DNA of 64,000 nt from Amborella trichopoda (Eukaryota > Streptophyta > Magnoliopsida > Amborellales > Amborellaceae), in contig NW_006497735.1 in the NCBI RefSeq assembly GCF_000471905.2, positions 184,342-248,341 on the forward strand, in the 5' to 3' direction. Positions 1 through 13,005 of this stretch are shown in pieces. The position numbers and the translations under genes were made by a program. Below the pieces are notes generated by a model. It had not been told where the DNA came from, did no database searches, and saw nothing but the letters and a program-made list of their open reading frames with translations. Position 1 is the stretch's first letter; the number at the start of each line of letters is the position of its first letter.

Positions 1-41
<41 letters not shown>
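1..41. repeat. (CT)n microsatellite
   Basis: An uninterrupted CT dinucleotide run opens the window, followed by a short CA-rich stretch. From 42 to about 700 I see no gene; the sequence is ordinary AT-rich DNA. Confidence 0.95.
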
Positions 42-43
<2 letters not shown>

Positions 44-703
44 ACACACACACAAACACACAAATACCCTAATCGTAGAGCCTACCCTCCCCATTGTCTC
101 TCTTTCTTCTCTCTCTATTAGAACTCCAACCATTGGCTCTTCTTTTAATTGCTAAAAATACCATTAGAAAAAGGTTTGCAGATTCCAAGGGAACAAGCAG
201 AATCATGGCATCACATAATTACAAAAATCTATCCAACCTGAAGATTGAAACACATTTAAGCATAAAAACCATTCTTTTAGTTTTTTTAAAAAAAAATCAT
301 TGCATCAAAAGCATTCTCTTGTCTTACAAATCAAAATGCAGTTACAGTTCATTACAACATGTAAACAGCTGGAGTTTAAAAGAACGTTTTTATACGTGAT
401 TGATAACAAAAGGAATACACAAATCTAAAAACACCGCAATAGTAATAGAATTACTTACAAACCCATTCCAGCAGCCAACCTATTGTCTACAAGCATCAAC
501 ACTCAGAATATAAACACCGTTGTGTGGTCAACCACAATTCATATGTGGTTGTGGTCAACAAAATGGAACCCACAAATATTACCAATAACAAAAAAATAAA
601 CAAAATAAACAAAATGAATACCAATGCCAACAACACCAACTTAAATGCAAATGGAAAAAGACAGAAATAGGGAATAATGCATATACCCTCCTCCTTGATT
701 ATG

Positions 704-1080
704 CGATTTGGGTATTTGAGATTATGGAATCAAATGTGACCCGCAATTTGGTTATTTGTGATTTGGTAATCAAATGTGCTATGTGATTTGCGTATTTGAG
801 ATTTGGGAATCAAATGTGCTCTGTAATTTGAGTATTAGAGAGAGAGATGAAAAGAAGGAAAGAGAGAAAGCAAGAGAGATAAAGTTTTGATAGACAGCGA
901 GGAGAGAGAGACGATAGGGAGGTTGGGCTATGTGATTTGGGTATTTGAGAGAGAGAGAGAGGCAAGAAAGAGAGAGATGGAGTTTTGATAGAGAGAGAGA
1001 CAATGGGGAGGGTGGGCTCCGTAATTGGGGTATTTAGAGAGGAGAGAGAGAGAGAGAGAGAGAGAGCAAGAGAGAGACAC
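704..1080. repeat. imperfect tandem repeat, about 40-bp units, invaded by GA runs
   Basis: Units of about 40 bp built on GATTTGGGTATTTGAG and ending in AATCAAATGTG start near 704, 745 and 785. The core returns near 932 and 1021, separated by GA-rich blocks that are themselves duplicated (a segment with AGTTTTGATAGAGAG occurs twice). The open frames here are serine/leucine-rich translations of GA/CT runs and are not genes. From 1081 to 1310 nothing is recognised. Confidence 0.8.
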
Positions 1081-1309
1081 GACATAGATTAAGGGGTTAA
1101 CAGTGCGTTAGCTTTTGAATGAAAGGGAGTCATTATCTAAATTGTTTAGGATAGGAATGCATGGTCAAAGGCGTCCAGGGGAAGATAGGGGCAGATAGAA
1201 ACCATAGAGACTTTATGCAGTTAGAAAGAATCTAGATCCTTGGGTCTCCTAAGAAATAAGTGGAAAAAATAGGGGATATGGAGATATTTACCCATTTTTA
1301 AATCAATTA

Positions 1310-2260
1310 TATTACATGCAATACATATATATAATACTAGTCTACTATATATTAAGCAAGAGCAACAACCCTCTGATTATCGCACCACATGTCATTTTTT
1401 CATTCAATTCATATCCCTCTCTTCTTCCCACATTCTATACACTCTCTCTTTTATTTTTCTTAATTTACTTTTACTTTCTATCTCTCCAACATTTCTCAAT
1501 TATCTCTACATCTCTCTCCCTCCTACATACATGCAAATACATAAAATAGATAACTCCTTTGACTGTGTGATCACATCATCTTCTCTCCATCTCTCCCTCG
1601 TTTCTATATTAGCTCTCTCTCTCTCCATCCTATATGCATGAAAATACATACAAATAGATAACGCTTTTTGTTTGTGTGATGACGCCTCATCTTCTCTCTC
1701 TCCCAATTAAAACAAATTTAATTTACTCATATTTTCCTCTCTCCCACTTTTCTATATTCCCATTCTCATTATCTATCTCTCTATCTGCATGCAAAGGCAC
1801 AAAAACAGGTAACTCCTTTCTCTCTTTATACAAAAGCATAGAAATAGATAGCTCATTTTTTTAGTATGATGACACCTCATCTTCTACATTTTTTTAATAT
1901 CGTAACGCCTTATCTTCCCTCTTTCTCTAATTTAAATAAATTCTTTTCTCTCACCAATTTGAGTAAATTCATCTCTCTCTCTTCATGATTTACTAACACT
2001 TCTTCCCACATTTTTCTTCCCTTCCCATATTTATCTCTCCTATATTTCTCTTCACCTCCCACCTACCTCGATCTCACATATCTCTCTCCCATCTTTCTCC
2101 TTCCTACTTTTCTCCCCCCTCTCACAATTCTCCTACCCACATTACTCTCTCTCACACATGCGTCACAACTCCTCTATCTTCTCTCCCTTTCTCATGCATG
2201 CTACAACTCCGTCTCTCATGCATCCACAACTCTCTCTCTCTCTCTCTCAAATTTTAACTT
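1310..2260. repeat. pyrimidine-rich block with degenerate units of about 115 bp
   Basis: A CT-rich tract in which the word series GCATGAAAATACAT, AGATAACTCCTTT, GATGACACCTCATCTTC recurs near 1525, 1635, 1785 and 1840, giving about four degenerate units. Open frames on both strands are low-complexity translations. Confidence 0.6.
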
Positions 2261-2394
2261 GTGCTTCACATAGGACAAATGTGACTGTGCTATTTCTCTC
2301 CTAGGTAAACATTATTTTTTTTTTTACTTAAGTATGTTCATTTCCATCTTCTTTTGATTTTGTATATTGTCTAGATTTTTTTTTCTTTTCTATG

Positions 2395-2890
2395 AACCCA
2401 TAGATGAAGCCGAGGTTGCTCATTGGATAGTTTTTTGGTATTACTTTTCCTTAAAAGTGTGTAGTGTTTAATGTAAGAATTAAATAATTTTATTTGCTTA
2501 TTGGTTGTACTTCTATATATCCAATGAAAATATGCAAGGCAATCATATTTTTTTCCTCTACATAGGTATGTTGGTTTCTATTTTTTTTCATATTTTATAT
2601 TGTTTGGATTTTTGTTTTACTTCTTTTTTTCATTTTTTTTTGTTTTTCTTTTCCAGGAAACCGTAGATGAAGCCCAGCTACACGCCATGGAAGAAGCAAA
2701 ACAGATACATCTAGCAGCCTTGGCTACTTTGAGAGAGAACCTAGATGAGCTTTCATTTGGCCACTCATTGGATAATAGAGTTGTTGGGCATTACTTTTGC
2801 TTAGAAGTGTGTGTGATATTTAATGTAACAACTAAGTAATTTTAATTATTTATCGATTGTACTTCTATATGCGCAATGAAGTTATGCAAT
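2395..2890 (+). repeat. diverged direct duplication, possible exon remnant in the second copy
   Basis: About 2400-2540 and 2660-2890 share the same order of words: TAGATGAAGCC, CATTGGATA, TTACTTTTCCTTA / TTACTTTTGCTTA, GTGTGTAGTGTTTAATG, TTGTACTTCTATAT. The second copy carries about 90 extra bases that read as a charged, helical peptide (EAQLHAMEEAKQIHLAAL) after a polypyrimidine-AG. This may be a gene or transposase relic. No family is recognised. Confidence 0.5.
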
Positions 2891-3272
2891 GTGCTTATAG
2901 ATATAAAATACACCCTAATAAAAATGTATTAGTTGTTATGCTTGGACCCATGCAAAATTTTATGAAGATGAGTGAATGTTACATTGAATTTTTATTTTTA
3001 TGTGATACTCATTGTTTAATTGTAGCAATTTATTTTTTTGATATATCAATTATTCAATTATAGTATATTTTTAAGAATCTCCTGGTAATAAATATATTTA
3101 ATATTACAATTGTAAGTATTTAGTTATAAATACTAATAGTAACAAACATAAATTAGTTTTATTATAATTTTCAATAATAGTTATTGAATTATTATGTGAA
3201 ATATCCTAACCTTATATCACAAAATTCCCACATTTTTCTTTCTATTCTCTCTTCGGCAATATTCTCATGACC

Positions 3273-5530
3273 TACTCTGTAACAATCCTAAACTTTTGAA
3301 AAAAAAAAAAGTTCAAATAACTCTTTATAGTGTGGTGATCCATATGAACATTTTGGTCCTTAGGGACCATTCGTTTTGTCTTTTCCGATATATTTGGGAA
3401 GAGGCCTTTTGAAACACGAGCACAATTTATTTATTTTTTTAATATTTTTTAATATGGTATAATTCTATTTGTATAGGGTATGATCTACACTGCATTTGTA
3501 ATATGTTTTACCTTACAAAGAGGGTAGCATCTCCAACACCCTTACATAGACCCATTTTGTCAGTATAGACTTTTGCTCCACCAACTTTTATAAAAGCGTT
3601 GTTTCAAGGAGATGCTTCCTCACCCTACGTGGAACGCAACAAACTTCATTATATGTAATTAAGACACCTTTATGAAAGGTGTTAAAATTTCATTATATGT
3701 AATTAAGACACCTTTATAAAAAGTGTTAAAATTTTATAAGAGTCTCTCTTTTGATCGTTCCATAAATCACTTTAAAATTTTATAAAGTGTCTTTTTTATA
3801 AATAAGGTTGGCCATCTTCTTCATTGCCTCATGGCAAATTGGTCCTCCACGAAGCAACTACAGCATGGACGCAAATATTAATCTAAGTGGAAAGTGGGTC
3901 CTCCGAGTAGTTTTATTAGAACTACTCTATTCAGGTTTAGGATGACAAGCTATTGGGTCGATCTCGATTTTCATGTTTCTTATCTCCGTATTCAAGGTTT
4001 TATAGCAGGAATTCAGGGTTCATGCGTAAGTAACGCAATTGTCTTGTCATGTAAGCGACCTCATCGTCTCGAAGAATAATCATTTTATTAAAATTGTGAT
4101 ATTTTATCTAATGTTAGGAGTTCTAAATGCTGTAAATTTTTAGAAATAAATTTATTTTTCCTACCTATTGTTGAGAATTTTAGATACTGTAATTTATTAG
4201 AAATAAATGTGTTATTTTCGCTTTTAGTAAAATTATGAGATTTCCTTCTACTGTTTTGAATATTTAGACATTGTAAAAATCATGTCTACATGACTGTCTC
4301 ATTATTTGAAAACTGATATTTCTGCACTTGTAGTATTGCTTATGAAATGATTATTTACGAGTTGGTAATTCCATAAATTGTGATAATTTCGTATTTAATT
4401 TTGGATTCCCATAAATTGTTCATCTGTTGATATTAGACTGTTATCATGTTAGATTTCAAGAATGTCCTTCATAAATGCTACCTTTCATAAATTATTGTAA
4501 AAATGTTTGATTGATTACTTACAGATATTTTAATAAAAGTGATTGTTTAAATTGCTTCAAGTGAAGTCCTATTAATGATTTCAATGATATTTTGCATATA
4601 TGATGTTGCTGCTTTGTAATGTTTAAAGAATTTGAGAGATAATTTGCGTATAAGTAGACATCGTTAGGACCTATCCGGTTATACCGGTAGGACTATTTGG
4701 ACTTATCCGGGATGTTGGTGAGGTATGATCGGACTTGTAGGGATTATTAGGACCTATCCGGTTACACCGGTAGGGACTATTTGGACTCATCCGTGACGTC
4801 GGTGAGGTATGTTTGGACCTGCAGGGATTGTTTAGACTTATCCGGTGGGGACTATTTGGACTCATCCGGTATGACAGTGAGGTATGCTTGGACCTGTAGG
4901 GATTGTTTGGAGCCATCAGGACGCTGGTGGGGTCTATAGGTGATCTACTTGAGATGCCAGTAGGGTATTTTGTGAAATCCTTTGAGTTATGCGTTTCTGT
5001 TAAAATGTTTACATGCATTTCAATCATTTGGATTATGTTTAAATGTGTATTTGTGAAAGAGAAATTGGTATCCATAAATGCTTTTGCTCGCATCATTGTT
5101 TTAATAGATCAATAGATCTCACTTTTCAAAAGTATTGATATCTTTCAACCATGATTATTTTTTAGGACTATGATGATCACTTACTGAGAAGCCAAACTCA
5201 CCAAACTATAGTAAATATTTTTCATTGTAATTGCAGTCTCATAGTTAAATGCATAGCAAGACCAGCTTGTGAAGAATATGCAGTCATGTCATAACTAAAT
5301 TATCTTTTGTAACTTTTGTTTAACTTCAACTTTGTAAATTTGTGTTCCATCAACAGATGTATATCTAAACCTTCATGTTAATATTAGTTATGAGTAGACT
5401 TTGTAGACTCGTAGAAATGGAAAATTGTTTTAGCGCAATAAATGGTGAAGTTTAAGAATTTGTTTTGTTAAGAATCAACTGTCACATCTCAAAGATTCTA
5501 GTATTTTAAAACTTGTGGTATGACATACTC
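3273..5530. mobile_element. solo LTR of about 2.25 kb with 5-bp target duplication
   Basis: The segment 3278-5525 starts TGTAACAATCC and ends GTATGACA (TG...CA) and is flanked on both sides by TACTC (3273-3277 and 5526-5530). There is no internal coding domain, primer-binding site or second LTR, so it looks like a solo LTR left by recombination, or a short non-coding element. The TGTAAC start and great length suggest a Ty3/gypsy family; that assignment is inference. An internal minisatellite lies at 4663-4940. Open frames inside it have no recognisable domain. Confidence 0.7.
4663..4940. repeat. about 80-bp minisatellite inside the solo LTR
   Basis: Three and a half units of 75-83 bp follow one another, each with GACCTATCCGGTTA, ACTATTTGGACTCATCCG, GTGAGGTATG and GACCTGTAGGGATT. 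The third unit lacks part of the CCGGTTACACCGG segment. The minus-strand frame through it is a proline/serine-rich translation of the repeat. Confidence 0.85.
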
Positions 5531-7323
5531 TCTTTCTCTCCTAATAAATCCCCCATTTTCTCTCTCTTCTCTCTCCTCACCAATATTCTCATGTACTTCC
5601 ACTCTCTCTCTTTCCTAAAAAATCAACTTTCCTAAAAATTTTCTACCTCTCTTCCTCCATGTTTCAAAACTTATCTCTTTCATAACTTCTATGTACACAT
5701 ATTATACTTTATTTTCTTTCACATTTCAATAACAACTTTTTTCTATTTAGTGAGAAGTTGAATGTTTAATATAAAATGTAGCTTTCTATCTCATGTAAAT
5801 TTATTTTATATATTTGAAATCTTTAATATTATCTGTTTCAAATTTAAAGAACTTTTTTATATTTTGTTTAAAAATTATTTAATTTATATTAATGAATCAT
5901 ATAATTGTAAATGCATAAAAAGGACAAAATAATTATTATTAACATAAATACAAATTATAGAGGTAGAAACATAATTGAAATTATTTTGTAGAAATAATTA
6001 CCTCAAATTGCTAAATAAAAAATAAAAAATTATAGTATCACTATAATTAGTAATTGCAAAAATAAAAGAAAGCAAAAAAACTTGTCCAATTTGCTTTATT
6101 CATTTATGTTTTTCTTCTTCTATTTCTTTCATTTTCTATCTGTACTTTTTTTTACGATTTTAAAAATTCAAAATAAAATTAAAAATATATCTATTTTACT
6201 CATAAAAGAAGGATAAATAAATAAAACCAACACTATGATTAGTTTTGATTGCAATAGATAGCTGTTTAATATAATTTTGTTATATGTCATGTGGCATATT
6301 TTTGTATCTTCATATTCTCTAATTTTTTAATAATTTTTACTCACAAGTAAATAATATATGTATTTTTTAATTAAAAATAATATTAATATAGTAAAAATAA
6401 TATAATGGAAAATATAAAAACAGAAAATAATTAATAACAATACAATTATATAAGTTAATAATATAGTAAATTAAATGAAAAAACAAAAAGATAATTTCTT
6501 TATTGTTTTATTTTTTTTGTATATTTAGTTTCATTAATTTATCAAAATAATTCTACCTATAAATAAATAATATATTGATATAAGTAAAAATAATTAAGTG
6601 AATGATATAATTAAAAAGAAAAAAACATAACAATGAAGTTTTTGGGCTTTAGTTTGACCTATAAATAAGCCCAATGCATTAAATTAAAATAAGAAAAAAA
6701 TATTCATATTTTTGTACTCACTGTATTATTTTTCAATTATTTTTTATAAAATAATAGTGGTAAATTAGGTTTTTCTCTCTCTATAATTATGTGAAGATGG
6801 ATCTACTAAAAGCACTCTAACCAAATTTTTTATAAAAATATTATTTTAAAATAAAAATTTATTTTTATAACTAATAATTATTTTCATCTGGAACACTAGT
6901 ATGTATAAAGCACAACGTAGATTGTATGCATGCATGTCCTTCTGTAATTGATTCGCACTCGCTTAATGATTGGGAAAAGGGAAAAATGTATGGTAGTCCC
7001 ACAGTTCATATTCTAAGTCTAGGATAATAGATTTAACAATTTTAAAATTAAAGTGCTATTTTATTTGAAAATACGCAATTATCCAAAGGGGATCTTTGAA
7101 TTTAAATAAATACTTGTTTTTAAAATAGTACTTTACAAGGAGGAGTACACATACACCTCGGTCCTCCTGGATCATTACCTCAAGATTTTTCCTTCCTCAT
7201 TTGGCCCTACGTGTTTGGGCCTGCATAGCCATTAAATGCTATGAGACTAAAGGCATCAATTGTATTTTGGCCACGAGACAAAAGGCATTAATTGTATTTT
7301 GTTTTAGTTTACCGTTATTTTTA
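5531..7323. other. AT-rich non-coding DNA, no gene seen
   Basis: After a CT-rich patch (5531-5660) that echoes the sequence before the solo LTR (both contain CAATATTCTCATG), this stretch is AT-rich with many stops in all frames. No gene or defined element is recognised. Confidence 0.6.
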
Positions 7324-7514
7324 TGAGAAATAACACGGACCCTCTCAGACCTAAGTGGAACCCCAAATTATCATTTTTAAATTTTGACAGGGATACCTAA
7401 AAAAGTCATATAATTGAGTGTGGAACTTGAGTAAATAAGATTTTTGTCAAAATTTAATGGTAATTATTTGAGTCCTACTCAGATAGGTATGGGAGGGTCT
7501 CGTAGTATCATTAC
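7324..7514. mobile_element. foldback MITE, copy 1
   Basis: The two ends are long imperfect inverted repeats: GACCCTCTCAGACCTAAGTG near the left end pairs with CACCTATCTG...GAGGGTCTC at the right, and AAATTTTGACAG pairs with GTCAAAATTTAATG. A second copy of the family lies at 57236-57440. The target duplication is not resolved. Confidence 0.6.
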
Positions 7515-7544
7515 TCTATTTATATATGAAAAAAATAAAAAAAA

Positions 7545-7933
7545 ATTTATATAAAGTTAGAACTTAAAATGTAAAACTATAGATGCATCTCAAAAATCCA
7601 TCGAAAAAGGTTGTTTTAACGTTGAAAAACCCTCAAGTTGATCATCTCGACATGGAGATGTATGAATATTACAAAAAAAAAAAATTTGAGTCCCGAAAAT
7701 AATCCATCTTACAATACATTATCTAGATCGTCCATTTTCAATATTTTCATATGTTTATAGATCTACTTGATTTTAACTATTTGGAGCTCAAAATTTTATA
7801 ATTAGATATGAAAAAATAGATTTTCAGATAGTCATAATAATTTTTTACACAAAAATTATATGTTATGATAAAATTTGGAGGCGCACCTTAATTGTTTTTT
7901 TTTTAAGTTGCAACCTTATAGAAACCACACCCT
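7545..7933. mobile_element. MITE with TATAAGGTTGCA-type ends, uninterrupted copy
   Basis: A non-coding element of about 390 bp whose left end (TTATATAAAGTTAGAAC) and right end (GTTGCAACCTTATAGAAACC) are inverted repeats of one another. It aligns along its whole length with the split copy at 17572-17752 plus 24160-24372 and so gives the empty-site sequence for the LINE inserted there. From 7934 to 8216 nothing is recognised. Confidence 0.7.
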
Positions 7934-8216
7934 TAGATAAAAAATTTCACTAATTTATTATTTTAAAAAATAAATTTTAAAAATAAAATAATTTTTTCAT
8001 AATAAAATTAATCTGTCTATTATTTTTTATTTTTCATATTAATCTCAATAGATGTAAATTTCATGTCATAAGTAAAATTTTGACTAAAACATAACTAGAA
8101 TAAGTTCATTTTATGAGCATAATTTCTAAATAACCAATTTCTCAAAATTTTCATTAATAAACTAAAAGGAGCTTATATTTATAATTATGAATTAAATAAA
8201 TAATTAGCCAATATCA

Positions 8217-8765
8217 TTAATTGATAGATGAAAATAAATTATAATTAATAATTATTTCTAAAAAAATATTTATACCTCTCTCTAAAATTGTTATCTCAAA
8301 TAACCCCTTGGTACCATAAAAAGCCCATGGAGTTGCCCAAGTTAAACAAAAATGGACATTTAACCCATTCTTAGTTTTTCCATTGCAGAATTTATCTTTC
8401 TTCATTTTTCTAATAAACTCATTATAAAATCGTGTTTGTGGTACCTCTTTTTACTTACTTGGGAGAGAGAGAGAGTATTCAAGGACGGCTGTTAAGAGAG
8501 AGGAGGATAAAGTCTACCGGCGAGGACGAAAGAGAGAGAGGGAGAGCTTGTTTTATGATTTAGATAACATGGAGATCAAGAAAAACAATAAATTTTGTAA
8601 TTTTAATAATGTAAAAGACAAGAAAGGGTTCAATATCATTTTTTGTGTAACTTGGGGATTTCATGAGATATTTATTGGTCCATCGGGGGTTGCTTGGGAA
8701 TATAATTTTAGAGATGGGGATTTATGTTTTTTCGTATTATTTCTAATCATAAATGGGATGTATGT
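8217..8765. repeat. inverted repeat, arms of about 190 bp
   Basis: The minus-strand reading of 8405-8217 and the plus-strand reading of about 8575-8760 give similar peptides (KFCN, then FC.TW, then an I/V-rich tail), so the arms are diverged inverted copies around a 170-bp GA-rich spacer. Either a foldback transposon or an inverted duplication of an old exon. No protein family is recognised. Confidence 0.55.
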
Positions 8766-8769
8766 GGTC

Positions 8770-11620
8770 ATTTATGTTTTCAATTGGGGATTGTATACAA
8801 TGAGATCATTTACCTTTAATACAAAATGGGCACAGTTACTAACAACCATCCGACGTAAAATTTGATAGCTTGGATGTATCGCAAAGTTCGATAAAAATTC
8901 GAGTTTGGTCAATGAAATAATTATAGTTACCCAATTTCACATCCAATGGTCAAGATTAATGCGACCACTTTATACCAAAGATAAATGGTTTTATTCTATA
9001 CTTTTCAATTATCTACTTGGTATTCACCCACAAAAAAAATTATCCACCAAGCACTTTAGGTCGTCAAAGGTTAATTCAAGATGTAAGAGGCCATAGGTAT
9101 TCTTATTAATAAAATATTAAACTTTGAATCTTAGTTAACCGTTTGTAATTAAAATATCATTGCATAAAGGGTTGTGATTTTATGCAATGGTTGAATAGTA
9201 ATATTACACAAACAATCTTAAAAAACCATCTTAAGGCCATTTGTCTGATCCAATTTTTAAAATTATACCCTTTTAATTCTAATTAATAATTACAAAAAAA
9301 AAATATGACAACACAAATTAAAAAGTATTTTTTTAGCCCAATTAATATAAGTTGTTTATTTTGGTGAGATGCTTAGATCTAGACATTAAAATGATTTTTT
9401 ATCTTTCCAACTTTTTTAGATAACTTTATATCATTAGATTAACAATATTAAAAAAGACAAAAATGATTTTAAATTTATAAAAGCCTAGATATTGAAATTC
9501 ATCAATGGATGGTCTAGATTCATTATTAGATGGGACTCATTTGACCATATATAACATGCAAAATAGTTTTTTTTATTAGATTGAGTTTTGAGATGACGAA
9601 AGTGTAGATGCAAAACTTTGGATCGTACAAATACCTCAAACATGATTTTCTAGAAGTGTGATTGCAACGTGTATAAATATTTAGAACTATAAAAAAATAT
9701 GATCGGGGTCCTTAATTACTATAAGACAAAATAGTATAAAATTATTTTCTTTTAGTTTACCGTTACGTATGAAAAGACAAAAGATATTTTAAAATAAAAT
9801 ATCTAATCAATTCAAAAATTCTAAAAAATAGCTTTTCAAAGATAAATTTGATTATTTTTAATAAAATAGAGTTACGCCCATATCTCGTATAATTAATGCT
9901 ATGTAAATTTGACCTTTATTTTTTGCATTCTCACGTCTGTAACCATTTTTTTGCAATTTTTTTGCAGTGAGCAAATTACATGTATTTCAGATTTTCAAGA
10001 TTAAAAAATAGACATGGTCGAAATTTTGTTGTTTTCAATATTTTTATATTTTTAAAAAATAAAAAATTAAAAGTTAAGGCTTTGTATAATTTTGAACTAA
10101 TATTGGATTTTGAATATACAAAATATCTATACTATATTATTAATCAAGATTTAAGGATAGACATGTATTGCGAAAATTGGAAGGGATCCTAATTCTATAA
10201 GGGATGTAAGCCATATTTTTAGCTTCTGTTTGATAATTGGAAGCAAGTTCATGAAATGTAAATCAGAAGTTCCTCTTTGTTGGGAAGATAGAAGTTATTG
10301 TCAAAAGTTTTTGATTTCTGTGTTTGATAACCTATTGGGAAGTTAAAAAAGTTCTTGATTTTTGTGTTTGATAACATACTGTAAGATTAGCAAGTGATAG
10401 TGAATGTTGCAAAATGTAAAGCACAGATTTCCCATAACAATCATTCAAGCTCTAAAATGACAATAGAGAGTAAACGAAAAAAACTCCCTAAAAAATTAAA
10501 AGCAAGTACTTTAATAAATCTCACGCCATGAACTATCCATTCCTTCAGATGTCAATAGCAGATCAAGTACACCAAATTTTGACAAAAAAACAACCTAGAG
10601 AAAAACAGATGATATAGATTGTGATGAACAGAATCACCTATACCCATCTAGCAAGAAAGAAAAAACACAGATCTTGGAAACATTCAAATTGCACCTTTGA
10701 CCCATCTAGCAAGAAAGAAAGAAGACCCATCTAGCAAGAAAGAAAGAAGACAGATCTTGGACATCCACTCATCAACAATCTGAAAAGAAAAAAAAAAAAA
10801 GGATTAAATTTTTGTCCAAATGACTACATTTTCATGTCGAGAAGGCCTTCACAACAAAAAAAAAATCCAAATCAGATTGTAGCGATGTTTAATGTCCATC
10901 GATGCAGTAATTAGAAAGAATCCATTCACACAATTAAAAATTAAAGGTGTGTTTAGTGCATCTAGCAAGAGATTGAAAAGCAAGATTGCTTAGGCATCCA
11001 TTCAAATATCCAAAGAAAGACTAACCATTTCATCTAAAAATCCACATTTTCATGAGAAAACAATCTCATAGACATCCATTCATAAAATATCTGGAAAAAA
11101 AAATGTCTGAAAAAAGCAAGACGTCTTAAGCATCTATTCATCATTAAGAAGGTGTTCTCAAAAACAGCAGTAAAAAAACCCACTTCAGTTGGGCGAGGAG
11201 GAGAATACAGTCTGCAGGGTTAGTAAATTTCCTTTGGAACCCTAAAATGTTAATGAAAAAGAAAAACCACATTTCATTCACAAATTCTCCTTGAAATTTA
11301 ATATGTTGGTACTCAAAAGGGAAAAAAAAAACAGAAATATGTGAAGAAAATGCATTATTTTTTACTAAAAGTCCCCTGTCCTTGCAACTAAAGAATCTTT
11401 AAATGAGGAGTTCGGACATTGAGAGTCGAAACTGGCCACGGGCGAAGCCGCGTACTTAGAAAATAGGGGAAATTATTATTATCCGGTTGAAATTTTTTAC
11501 AATATCATTAATTAGTGTTAGAAATTAATTTTAAAGCGATCAGGAAATTTCCTATGCTCAAAATGCTCGAGGTGAGGATTTACTTTGTTTGGCCTTTGAG
11601 AAGCTTATTATTGCGTACGA
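8770..11620. other. AT-rich non-coding DNA, minor tandem repeats
   Basis: No gene recognised. Small repeats: TTTTTGATTTCTGTGTTTGA twice near 10305-10370, and CCCATCTAGCAAGAAAGAAA three times between 10640 and 10750. The frame at 9980-10192 has no domain. Confidence 0.5.
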
Positions 11621-11639
11621 AATTTAGTGGGTGTCCACG

Positions 11640-11960
11640 GGTTTCTTTGGACCTGAGGGTCTAAGTGGATTAAGTTTTATGGCGCCGGGTGCGCGTCCAT
11701 TTGGTTCTATTTGTGCGTGTTTTATAGACCTGAACGCGCAAGACGCAGTTCAAAAGAGCTGCTCCACGAACTGCTTCACCTCTGCAAGCAACGAACTCGG
11801 CTACTCCTTTTCCTCCACTCTCTGGAATCGGGTCCCGAGTCTATCTTTTTTCTACAGCAATAGCTTCAGTTTTTTCGATTTGGGGTTACTGGTTTTCCGC
11901 ATCAGATATGAAGAGCCATTGTTTCATTTATGGACTGAAAAAAAAGCAGGTTTTTCTTCT
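11640..11960 (+). promoter_or_regulatory. candidate promoter/5' leader of the sialyltransferase-like gene
   Basis: A more GC-balanced island in AT-rich DNA, about 2.3 kb before the start codon. A polypyrimidine-AG at 14195-14216 lies just before the ATG at 14238, so the 5' UTR is probably split and its first part could lie here; a possible donor is GCAG|GTTTTT near 11948. An open frame of 168 codons covers it but has no recognisable domain. This is inference from position and composition only. The stretch 12140-13000 holds nothing recognised. Confidence 0.25.
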
Positions 11961-13005
11961 GTCCGGGGAAATGCATGTCATTTTATACCATTCCTCTTCT
12001 GCTTATTCTTTATTTCTACAATTTTCCACACTTATTCTCTTAGGAATAACGCAATTTTGCGATTTTTTTGCTTGATTTATACCTTTTTGATATATTTTGG
12101 GCACTCTTTCTTATTGCTAGTTAATTTCATTGTATGATTGATTATCAAGTGTAATCGTTCAATGTCTTTTATTGTTTTATTCTGCAACCTATTGAAAATG
12201 CTGGCTATAACAATTAGTTTATTACATTGGATTATAGATTAAGTTTTTAACTCAATGCCTCTTACTTTTATACTCAGCATGGATCAGTTGAATCTGCTGA
12301 AAATGAGGGCCATAACTAATTGTGATGCTTAAGTATCTCTTTTCCTGAAATTTTAAGGAGATTTACCCATGTGAGGTTTGGTTAAAATAAACCCACAACG
12401 ATGTATATGTTCTTTCATTCTCAAAAAAAAAAAGATGTATATGTTCTTGACGTATGTACCTTGTGTATAATACCTTCATCTCAAATGTGATTGATCATGC
12501 TAGGATCACAACACACAGTGTCTAAAGGGAGCAGGATGACCTTCATTTATATTTTTCAATTTTAATTTTCAGAAGGCCAATTCCTTTGTCTGTGTAGAGC
12601 AGCATTGTACGAATCTTTTGTTAGGCTATCGGTAATGATTCAGCTCAGTGATTTGAAAATCTCTGATGCTGATAATGTTGAATTAAGCTTGATAGAATTG
12701 ACAAATTTATGAAAGAGCACTGGTTTTTTGAATGAAAAAGTTATGGAGAACACTTGTTAGTCAACATTTCTTTCCCATCACGGTGGTGCAATTATTGATG
12801 TAATGTATCTTTCCTGTGATTTAAAGAAAATTTCACCTAATTTTTAATAATTTGAGATGTAACTCTGAAATTTGAGGAGATGACCATATGTTCGATGGAG
12901 GATGGATGTGGTCCTTACAACCCGCAAAAGACTTGGGGAATTTATGCAATGTAATGAACTAGGCTACCAATTAGCAACCCAGATGTTTGGCTAGTATGTT
13001 GTGAC

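Noticed and set aside
11631..12137. 168-codon open frame on the plus strand before the GT29 gene
   Set aside because: No domain seen; more likely leader/promoter sequence followed by AT-rich intron.
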